DNA of 20,576 bases from CAYPGT01 sp964512985 (GTDB taxonomy: Bacteria; Cyanobacteriota; Vampirovibrionia; LMEP-6097). This document shows, in pieces, positions 1-5,887 of the stretch. Under the pieces are notes generated by a model. The model did no database searches, was not told the origin of the DNA, and was given only the letters and a program-made list of their open reading frames with translations. The DNA lies in assembly GCA_964512985.1 (NCBI GenBank), contig CAZELI010000034.1, forward strand, positions 1-20,576, written 5' to 3'. The translations under genes were made by a program, and so were the position numbers. Within the stretch, counting starts at the first letter, position 1. Every line of letters starts with the position of its first letter.

Positions 1-23
1 AGCTTGACTTTAAACACAGTTGT

Positions 24-67
24 TGCTTCGTCGCTTCGCTCCTCGCAATGACGGCAAACGGGTATCG
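24..67. repeat. Fragment of dispersed palindromic repeat (family A)
   Basis: The stretch TCCTCGCAATGACGG followed by ACGGGTATCGG matches the right end of the complete element at 4531-4706, which has TCCTCGCGATGACGG then ACGGGTATCGG. Only one arm lies in the window, and its left part (cttcgtcgcttcgct) diverges from the other copy. It sits just downstream of the ftsY stop codon. The rest of bases 1-84 shows no gene. Confidence 0.7.
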
Positions 68-84
68 GCTCTCTTAATATGATT

Positions 85-978
85 CTAAAAGTTCTTAGCG
101 ATAAACTTATCTAAATCAAACTCTTCTATATCTTCTATACCCTCACCAGTACCTGTGAATTTTACTGGTAATTTGAGGTCGTAAGCGATTGAGAATACCA
201 TGCCAGCGCGAGCTGTACCATCAAACTTGGTAAGAATAATAGAATCTAATTGAGCAGCTTCCATGAATTTTTCGGCTTGCAAGAGAGCGTTTGAGCCAGT
301 GCTAGAATCCAGTACCAGCATGGTTTCTACGAGGCTATTTTCAGGTTTGTTTTTTTCTATAACTTGTTTGATCTTACTTAGTTCTTCCATGAGGTTGGTT
401 TTATTCTGTAATCTTCCTGCAGTATCAATAATGAGCATATTATAGTTTTCAGTCTTAGCTTTCTCTAGAGCTTTATAAACTACGGCTGATGCTTTAGCTC
501 CAGGATCAAGCTGTAGGATATCTACGCCTGCTCTTTCCGCCCAAATATTTAGCTGTTCTTCTGCTGCGGCTCTGAAAGTGTCTCCTGCAGCGATAAGAGT
601 CTTGTAGCCTTGAGACTTGAATCTATGAGCGAGTTTGCCGATGCTGGTAGTTTTGCCGACACCATTAACACCAACAATTAGAAGTATATTAAGCTGATCT
701 TTCTTCGTCTTAAGTTTAAATATATCGGTGTTAGATGCAAATTTATCAAACGCTAAAAGAAGGAAATTCTTGAGTTGATCTTTAACATCAGCTTCGGTTA
801 GTTTAGTGTCTCTAATAGAGTCAATAAAATTAAGTACTAAATTGACGCTTAAATCAGACCTAATTAACTCTTCTTCTAAATCATTAAGGTAGTCTTGGTC
901 TATATAGTTACCCTTATCATTAGCCCCAATCGCTAAGCCAGTTTTGATCTTATTAATTATATTGCCAAAGAAGTTCAT
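85..978 (-). CDS. ftsY: Signal recognition particle receptor FtsY
   Basis: SRP-receptor GTPase that docks SRP-ribosome complexes at the inner membrane for co-translational insertion of membrane proteins. At 297 aa it has the NG domain and almost no acidic A domain. The N-terminal helices cover about residues 1-85. The G1 P-loop GVNGVGKT is at 103-110, followed by DTFRAAA, G3 DTAGRLQNK, G4 TKFDG and a closing GTGEGIED segment. The DTAGRLQNK..L.EELSKI and GEGIED stretches resemble cyanobacterial FtsY. The ATG follows a -10-like TAGAAT after only 8 nt and no Shine-Dalgarno is visible. It is transcribed divergently from grxC with 35 bp between the starts. All GTPase motifs look intact. Confidence 0.96.
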   Translation of the reverse strand: MNFFGNIINKIKTGLAIGANDKGNYIDQDYLNDLEEELIRSDLSVNLVLNFIDSIRDTKLTEADVKDQLKNFLLLAFDKFASNTDIFKLKTKKDQLNILLIVGVNGVGKTTSIGKLAHRFKSQGYKTLIAAGDTFRAAAEEQLNIWAERAGVDILQLDPGAKASAVVYKALEKAKTENYNMLIIDTAGRLQNKTNLMEELSKIKQVIEKNKPENSLVETMLVLDSSTGSNALLQAEKFMEAAQLDSIILTKFDGTARAGMVFSIAYDLKLPVKFTGTGEGIEDIEEFDLDKFIAKNF

Positions 979-986
979 GTTTAGTA

Positions 987-992
987 ATTCTA
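987..992 (-). promoter_or_regulatory. Putative ftsY -10 element, near-leaderless
   Basis: On the minus strand TAGAAT lies 8 nt before the ftsY ATG, so transcription would start within about 1-2 nt of the start codon. No convincing -35 is seen. It faces the grxC -10 on the opposite strand 8 bp away. Confidence 0.5.
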
Positions 993-997
993 GCGTA

Positions 998-1006
998 TGA
1001 TAAAAT
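998..1006 (+). promoter_or_regulatory. Putative grxC extended -10 (TGaTAAAAT), leaderless
   Basis: An extended -10 with TG one base before TAAAAT ends 7 nt upstream of the grxC ATG at 1014. The predicted first transcribed base is therefore at or next to the start codon. There is no ribosome-binding site between them and no clear -35. Confidence 0.55.
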
Positions 1007-1013
1007 TTCTTGT

Positions 1014-1295
1014 ATGTCCTCTAAAACTCAAACTAAAGACATAGTTATTTATACCTGGGATCATTGCCCGTATTGTCAGAAAGCACTTGGCTTGCTTAAT
1101 AGTAAAGGTCTTAATTACGAGCAAATTAGGATAGACGGGGATGACGAGGCACGGGACCAGATGTCGAAGAAGACTAAAGGTAACCGTAAATCAGTACCGC
1201 AGATCTTTATAGCAGGTGAGTCTATTGGTGGTTGTGATGATCTGCATGCACTAGATGCTTTAGGTAAGCTTGATGAAATGGTGCATGCTAGCTAA
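1014..1295 (+). CDS. grxC: Glutaredoxin 3 (GrxC-type)
   Basis: Small dithiol oxidoreductase using glutathione to reduce disulfides and mixed disulfides in the cytosol. The 93 residues cover a single thioredoxin fold. The dithiol active site CPYC is at 18-21, the cis-proline loop SVPQIF at 59-64, and the glutathione-binding GGCDD at 71-75. The IDGD.EAR segment before the cis-Pro and the GGCDDLHALD run are what I would expect of cyanobacterial glutaredoxins. The stop codon overlaps the rsmA start by one base (TAATG), so the two are probably translationally coupled. Full family length; nothing missing. Confidence 0.95.
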   Translation: MSSKTQTKDIVIYTWDHCPYCQKALGLLNSKGLNYEQIRIDGDDEARDQMSKKTKGNRKSVPQIFIAGESIGGCDDLHALDALGKLDEMVHAS

Positions 1296-2158
1296 TGTCT
1301 AAGCTCAGTTCTAGTAGTGAATTGGTTTTCAGAGCCAAAAACTATCCTAAACAGCATTCTTTAGGACAGAATTTTTTAGTTAATGCTGATATCCTGGACC
1401 GTATTGTTGAAGTATCTAATCTTGATAGTACTAAGGATATAGTTATAGAAATCGGTCCAGGAATAGGTTTCTTGACAGAACGATTAATCGATCATTGTCA
1501 TAAGCTTTATGCTATTGAGCTGGATGCTGCTACCGAGACAAGCCTACAGATTCTGAAAGCTAACAATGATAACTTCGATTATTTGCGTAAGGATTTTCTC
1601 TCACTTAATATTACAGACATAGTCCCAGAAGAGGTTCTTCTGAAAACTAATAAGGTGAAAATTGTTGCTAATATTCCGTATCAGATTTCTACTCGAATAC
1701 TTTTGCATTTGCTTGGGGAGATGGGTGAGAATAATCCTAATCGACCTTATGTCTCTGAAATAAATATTTTAGTGCAGAAAGAGTTTGCAGAGAGGTTAAC
1801 TGCTAAACCTGGTATTAAGGCTTATGGCGCAATTACACTACTAATAAACTATTGGGCTACTACGGAGATATGTCTCGATGTGAAGAAAGAAAATTTCATG
1901 CCTAGTCCTAAAGTAGACTCTGCCTTTATCAAAATTAAACTTAGAGATAAACCTGCTGTTAATCTGACCAACCCCAAAGAATTTCGAAGATTTATTAAAG
2001 CAATCTTTGCTAACAGACGTAAGCGTTTGAGTAATGGACTTAAGGCTGCTGGCTATACTGATGAACAGATTAAATCTCTTAATTTACCTGATAATTTAAG
2101 AGGGGAAACTCTTACAATAGAGGAAATAAATGCTTTGGTGGTGAAGCTTTATGGATAA
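1295..2158 (+). CDS. rsmA: 16S rRNA (adenine1518/1519-N6)-dimethyltransferase
   Basis: SAM-dependent enzyme (KsgA) that dimethylates two adjacent adenines in the helix 45 loop of 16S rRNA late in small-subunit assembly. Of 287 aa, the Rossmann methyltransferase fold begins with the family signature GQNFL near 24. SAM motif I EIGPGIGFLT is at 52-61, the acidic ribose ligand in AIELD near 75, and D100 follows. The catalytic NIPYQIS motif is at 126-132 (usually NLPYNIS). The C-terminal helical domain includes MPSPKVDS and FANRRKRLSNGLK. It overlaps grxC by one base and lies 27 bp before the HAD gene, so the three look like one operon. Confidence 0.96.
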   Translation: MSKLSSSSELVFRAKNYPKQHSLGQNFLVNADILDRIVEVSNLDSTKDIVIEIGPGIGFLTERLIDHCHKLYAIELDAATETSLQILKANNDNFDYLRKDFLSLNITDIVPEEVLLKTNKVKIVANIPYQISTRILLHLLGEMGENNPNRPYVSEINILVQKEFAERLTAKPGIKAYGAITLLINYWATTEICLDVKKENFMPSPKVDSAFIKIKLRDKPAVNLTNPKEFRRFIKAIFANRRKRLSNGLKAAGYTDEQIKSLNLPDNLRGETLTIEEINALVVKLYG

Positions 2159-2185
2159 TAGTTTAATAGGTGGCATAAGATAACT

Positions 2186-3016
2186 ATGCAAGATTTACTT
2201 GCTAAATTTGACTTAGAAGCAGATAGAAAGTTCTTTCTTATATTTGATGTAGATGGTACTTTGAGGCCAGATGAGGTTACTGCTCTGGATCATAGATATC
2301 CAAGGATCGATCCTGATACTGCAAGAAAGTTAATGGACCTTAATGCGCATGAGCGAGTCCGCATTATTGTTTTAACCGCTAGAAGTTGTGTTGATTTATT
2401 TAGATCTAATTTACCTAAGAATATAGTGAAGTATTGTGCTTTTGGGAAGCAGGTTGTAGAGAACGAAGCGATTCGGTATCCCCGTGAAGAGTTTACTAAA
2501 GCTTATGACGAGACTGTTTTCTTTGTGGATATAGTGAAAGATATATTAGGTCCACAACTATCTAAAGATCTAGATTTCTTGATTACTCCAGGTGACTTTG
2601 CGATATACTTCGAGGCTGTTAAGTATGAAGAGCAAAAGAAGCGCATCATGTCTATTCTACAAATAGTGTTTGCTCATTCAAAGCGTTGGGATGTTTTAGA
2701 TCTAGGTAAAGAAGTGATTTTTAAAGATTCTAAATATGCTTATAACAAAGGTAATGCAGTCTGGGATATTCTGGATCAAACCAATCTTAATGAGTTAACA
2801 CAAGTGTTTTTATTTGGCGACTCGATGGCAGATTACCAGGCAATGATAGGTTTACGCGAATACCAAAAAACCTACCCACAAAAACGTCTTAAAGTTACTA
2901 ATATAAGCGTTGGCCCTGCTCTCGCTGATGAAGAGGCTGTTACTCAGAAGTTTGAATCTTATAAGGAAACTCTTAAGTTTGTTAATGCTCTACATGAGAA
3001 GTTTTTCCCGCAATAA
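2186..3016 (+). CDS. HAD-superfamily phosphatase, trehalose-6-phosphatase-like
   Basis: Predicted Mg-dependent sugar-phosphate phosphatase of the HAD type II group. Motif I is DVDGT with nucleophile D21 and acid D23. Motif II is the Thr of VLTARS at 64. The motif III lysine is in KGNA at 188, and motif IV is GDSMAD at 211-216. The order, the TARSCVDL region after motif II and the KG motif resemble trehalose-phosphate phosphatases (OtsB). However, no trehalose-6-phosphate synthase is adjacent and substrate residues cannot be assigned, so the substrate is open (mannosylglycerate-type phosphates are an alternative). The gene follows rsmA by 27 bp. AGGTGG at 2168-2173 is a possible but distant ribosome-binding site. 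Confidence 0.75.
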   Translation: MQDLLAKFDLEADRKFFLIFDVDGTLRPDEVTALDHRYPRIDPDTARKLMDLNAHERVRIIVLTARSCVDLFRSNLPKNIVKYCAFGKQVVENEAIRYPREEFTKAYDETVFFVDIVKDILGPQLSKDLDFLITPGDFAIYFEAVKYEEQKKRIMSILQIVFAHSKRWDVLDLGKEVIFKDSKYAYNKGNAVWDILDQTNLNELTQVFLFGDSMADYQAMIGLREYQKTYPQKRLKVTNISVGPALADEEAVTQKFESYKETLKFVNALHEKFFPQ

Positions 3017-3044
3017 TGCTCTAAAGTATAAACTTAGTTGTAAT

Positions 3045-3155
3045 CGTCATCCTGAGGAGCAACCGTAGGTTGCGACGTAAGGATCCACTACTACGAATAG
3101 TCTATTAATAAGAGTGGATCCTTACGGTCGGGCTTCGCCCTCCCTCAGGATGACG
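3045..3155. repeat. Cloverleaf-like MITE-sized palindromic element (family B)
   Basis: A 111-bp element bounded by perfect 13-bp inverted repeats, CGTCATCCTGAGG (3045-3057) and CCTCAGGATGACG (3143-3155). Inside is a perfect 14-bp inverted repeat, CGTAAGGATCCACT (3076-3089) and its complement (3113-3126). Between outer and inner arms lie two side hairpins, GCAACC-GTA-GGTTGC on the left and GGGC-TTC-GCCC on the right. The whole therefore folds as a cloverleaf. It fills most of the 159 bp between the HAD gene and the RDD gene and encodes no protein. Confidence 0.85.
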
Positions 3156-3163
3156 AGATGGTT

Positions 3164-3169
3164 TAAAAT
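3164..3169 (+). promoter_or_regulatory. Putative RDD-gene -10 (TAAAAT), leaderless
   Basis: TAAAAT is followed by exactly 6 nt and then the ATG at 3176. It begins 8 bp after the right end of the family B repeat, so any -35 contacts would fall in the repeat arm. Confidence 0.45.
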
Positions 3170-3175
3170 AGTAGT

Positions 3176-4513
3176 ATGAACACTTTCATTCCCGCAAAAT
3201 TTTGGTATAGATTTAGTTCTTTCTTTTTAGATTTGCTCTTACTAGGATCGCTAACTTATTTAGCATTGGTTATTATTACTAATTTTGATTTATTGACAGT
3301 TGAATTATTCTCTGGTCATTTTTGGATTCTGTCAGGGATAATTTTCTCTTCTCTTCTGGTACTTAGTTCAATAATTCAGGGTTTAACTGGCTATGATCTA
3401 GCTAAGGCTTTTTTAGGTTTGAAATTATTAGATGCTAATGAAGATCAGACTATTGGGGTTATTCGTTCATTATTTCGTACAGTTCTTTCTATATTCTCTG
3501 TTTTACTGTTAGCTTTGGGGTATTTGGCTATAGCATTTAATATTGAATCTAAGAGTCTTCATGATTTGATTAGTTCTTCTCGAGTTGTAAAGCTTCAGGT
3601 GAATGTATTTCAGAATATTATACGCCAGCTATTTTTCTTTATTAGTTTATTGATTGGATTAATCATAAGTATTAGTCTTATTACGGTATTAGCGTTAACG
3701 CCTTATATAGTGGGTCGTAGCTTCTATAATATGAATAAATATTCAAGTCAAGAAGCTACAGTGTTTAGTTCAGACCCTAACTCTATAGTTACTATCCCTG
3801 TCGCTAATAATCAGAAGGTCTTTGCTTTAGTGGGTTTGAAGAAGATAGACTATGTGGAGTTCTCACTAAATAAACTTAGTCAATATAGTTATATTAAAGA
3901 AGATACCTTACATAGACTAGGGATGAGTTTTATTGATTATGATTTAATCATTGGTCCTGAGAATAAACTGCTTAAAGCTATTATTGTTCCGAGTTTGGTT
4001 CTAAAGGATAGTAATTCACAGGATCTTACTATTCATAATCAGCGTTTTATTATCAATGATGAACTGAATGAGTTTGGCAATGATGTCCTTGCACTTTGGG
4101 ATAATAAGTATGATCAACAGAATGGTAAGTTAATTATTAGTCTCTATGAAGGTGATAAGCAGATTCTATTGAATCCAGAACTAACACAAGAGTCGAAAGA
4201 TTATTTACTTTATGTACTTAGAACTATTAGAACCGAGTGGGATGAATATCTCAAATCTACTCCAGTAGAGGCTTTGAATGAATTTAGTGAGATGAAAGTC
4301 TTGCCTGTAAATGATATGTCTTTTGAACTAGATCCTAGTACTGGCTACATTAAACATCTAATCTTAAACAAGCCTAGCGAAAGTGTGGTCTTTAATAATC
4401 TTTGCGAGGATTTCTTTAAGAAGCTTGGGAGATTTAGATTAATGCCAGATGAATTAAAAACCAAATCTAGTGTGACGTTGAATATTACGCTCCAGTATCA
4501 AGAGAAAGTTTAG
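3176..4513 (+). CDS. RDD-domain membrane protein with long soluble C-terminal domain
   Basis: The protein has 445 aa. Residues about 5-145 look like an RDD domain: an early Arg in a membrane helix (YRFSSFFLDLLLLGSL), helices near 13-34, 48-68 and 98-120, and the typical GYDLAKAFLGLKLLD and SLHDLIS..RVV segments. A fourth strong hydrophobic helix lies at about 148-178. The remaining roughly 265 residues are soluble and carry no motif I can name with confidence. Residues about 205-325 loosely follow the strand pattern of retropepsin-like domains, but the catalytic DTG is absent. RDD proteins are often of unknown function, some acting in ion or solute transport. It is monocistronic, with a family A repeat separating it from the convergent surA. 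Confidence 0.7.
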   Translation: MNTFIPAKFWYRFSSFFLDLLLLGSLTYLALVIITNFDLLTVELFSGHFWILSGIIFSSLLVLSSIIQGLTGYDLAKAFLGLKLLDANEDQTIGVIRSLFRTVLSIFSVLLLALGYLAIAFNIESKSLHDLISSSRVVKLQVNVFQNIIRQLFFFISLLIGLIISISLITVLALTPYIVGRSFYNMNKYSSQEATVFSSDPNSIVTIPVANNQKVFALVGLKKIDYVEFSLNKLSQYSYIKEDTLHRLGMSFIDYDLIIGPENKLLKAIIVPSLVLKDSNSQDLTIHNQRFIINDELNEFGNDVLALWDNKYDQQNGKLIISLYEGDKQILLNPELTQESKDYLLYVLRTIRTEWDEYLKSTPVEALNEFSEMKVLPVNDMSFELDPSTGYIKHLILNKPSESVVFNNLCEDFFKKLGRFRLMPDELKTKSSVTLNITLQYQEKV

Positions 4514-4530
4514 AGTCTCTAATAAACAAG

Positions 4531-4706
4531 TACCCGTGATCCGTCATTGCGAGGAGCGAATAGCCACGCTGCGCTCGCTACAGGCTCCGTGAGTGACGAA
4601 GCAATCCACTCTAAAGCCTGAATCATACACGCTTAGGAGTGGATCGCCACGTCGTCCGTCTTCACTTCGTTTCGACGGACTCCTCGCGATGACGGCTACG
4701 GGTATC
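4531..4706. repeat. MITE-sized palindromic element with imperfect terminal repeats (family A)
   Basis: About 176 bp with imperfect terminal inverted repeats of roughly 24 bp. The left end starts TACCCGTGATCCGTCATTGC and the right end finishes with GATGACGGCTACGGGTA. An inner inverted repeat (ATCCACTC near 4604-4611, GAGTGGAT near 4637-4644) forms the central stem. Side hairpins include GTCCGTC (4654-4660) with GACGGAC (4674-4680), and GGAGC (4553-4557) with GCTCC (4584-4588). It occupies most of the 208 bp between two convergent genes and could serve as a bidirectional terminator. A partial copy is at 24-67. Confidence 0.8.
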
Positions 4707-4721
4707 GGTTTACTTTAGTAA

Positions 4722-5837
4722 CTATTTAAGTAACTCCCCAAACAAACTATTAAAATCCCTTGCTTTTTGGGTTTTGATCTTCTGGTAAATAATGGTTTTA
4801 GCGCTGTTATAAGTTAAGCTTTCTGGGATTTCTATGTCTGTGACTTGAAAGAAATGATAGCCATAATCTGTTTCGATAATAGGACTGATGGCGTTATTCA
4901 CGAGAAGCTCATTATTACTAAGTTTGAGAACACTCGCTTTTATTGGAGCTAGATATAAGTCACTGTTAACGTTCACTGGAGCTTGCATATCAATTATGCT
5001 GACGCTAGGTTCTGTACTAGTGCTTATGCGCTTTCGTTTGATAGATTCTTGGTAGACTTTCTCGATCTTAAGTTTGGCATCGGGGATTGTTTTAGAGATA
5101 AAGGCTTGAGTAAAGTAGTAATCTGGACTCTGGGTTTCATTGAAGTTGGAGAAGTGATTATAAATAGCAGAATTCATCAAAGAAGCAAAGCTTGAATTTT
5201 TCTCTAGATCACTAGTAAGAATTTTATTGATGATAGCTTCTTTCGCTAAATCACTTCTAATAAAGAACGCTATTTCATCTGGAGTGAGAGCATTCATCTT
5301 CATGAAACTACTGATTTGAGCATCACCACCCCAGTTCTCTGTCATTTGTAATTGTGTTTCTACTATTTGGGTTGGGGTGATTTCTATATTCTGAGTTTTA
5401 GCTAGTTCCAGTATCTTGTAACGATTACTTATATCTTCGCTAATACGTTTACTGATAACCGTTTCAAAGTAATCGTTAAAGTATTGATTTTGAGTGAATT
5501 TTTGTTTGATAAAGGCTTCTGTAATATAAGAGTTTTTAAGCTTCAATTTAAACTCTTCTTCTGTCTTGAACTCGCTTGCAATATACTCCTTCCATTTTTT
5601 ATCAATGCTTTCTTGGCTAAGCTTTTGACCTTTGTTGCCCTGATAATCTAAGATCCTTGCCCTGAGTTTTCTCGCTGCTTGATTCTCCGCTGGGCTTGCA
5701 TATAAATCTGCAGCTATCGCTTGATTAAAATGCTTTCTGTAGATGTTTATTAATTTCTGGGTGTCTATAAGTATTTCGGCGTGAGCTGGGTTGCTCATTA
5801 GGAGAGATAGGAGAATAGTGAGGATGATTCTCGGCAT
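4722..5837 (-). CDS. SurA/PPIC-type periplasmic peptidyl-prolyl isomerase
   Basis: Predicted periplasmic chaperone of the SurA type, helping outer-membrane proteins fold. I place the start at the ATG at 5837 (371 aa). This puts a clean signal peptide at the N terminus: MPR, a hydrophobic core rich in I and L, and cleavage after NPAHA near residue 20. It also puts CATAAT 6 nt upstream of the ATG. A longer frame from 5891 adds 18 residues that cover a palindrome and would bury the signal. A helical SurA_N-like region spans about 20-230. The C-terminal third resembles one parvulin domain (VLKLSNNELLVNNAISPIIETDYGYHFFQV split as LSNNEL and DYGYHFFQV). The domain is degenerate and isomerase activity is uncertain. 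It is the last gene of the RNase J-mfd-surA unit. Confidence 0.7.
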   Translation of the reverse strand: MPRIILTILLSLLMSNPAHAEILIDTQKLINIYRKHFNQAIAADLYASPAENQAARKLRARILDYQGNKGQKLSQESIDKKWKEYIASEFKTEEEFKLKLKNSYITEAFIKQKFTQNQYFNDYFETVISKRISEDISNRYKILELAKTQNIEITPTQIVETQLQMTENWGGDAQISSFMKMNALTPDEIAFFIRSDLAKEAIINKILTSDLEKNSSFASLMNSAIYNHFSNFNETQSPDYYFTQAFISKTIPDAKLKIEKVYQESIKRKRISTSTEPSVSIIDMQAPVNVNSDLYLAPIKASVLKLSNNELLVNNAISPIIETDYGYHFFQVTDIEIPESLTYNSAKTIIYQKIKTQKARDFNSLFGELLK

Positions 5838-5843
5838 AGTTTT

Positions 5844-5849
5844 ATTATG
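5844..5849 (-). promoter_or_regulatory. Putative internal surA -10 (CATAAT), leaderless
   Basis: On the minus strand CATAAT is followed by AAAACT and then the ATG at 5837, a 6-nt spacing matching other genes here. The spacer and -35 region would lie inside the palindrome at 5850-5879. Confidence 0.4.
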
Positions 5850-5879
5850 GACCATTGTGCGCAGGTGCGCAACATGGTC
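5850..5879. promoter_or_regulatory. Palindrome in the mfd-surA junction (operator or hairpin)
   Basis: Arms GACCATTGTGCGCA (5850-5863) and TGCGCAACATGGTC (5866-5879) pair at 12 of 14 positions around a GG centre. On the minus strand it starts 8 nt after the mfd stop and ends next to the putative surA -10. No T-run follows, so it is not a classic terminator. It could be an operator overlapping the surA promoter or an mRNA-stabilising hairpin. Confidence 0.55.
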
Positions 5880-5887
5880 GAAAGTCC

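Noticed and set aside
2176..2185. Leaderless start for the HAD gene (TAAGAT before ATG)
   Set aside because: Only 4 nt separate the hexamer from the ATG and the gene sits 27 bp after rsmA in the same direction, so operon transcription is simpler.
3017..3175. tRNA or structured ncRNA suggested by the cloverleaf at 3045-3155
   Set aside because: No anticodon arm, T-loop or CCA-type end fits, and related arms recur elsewhere as repeats.
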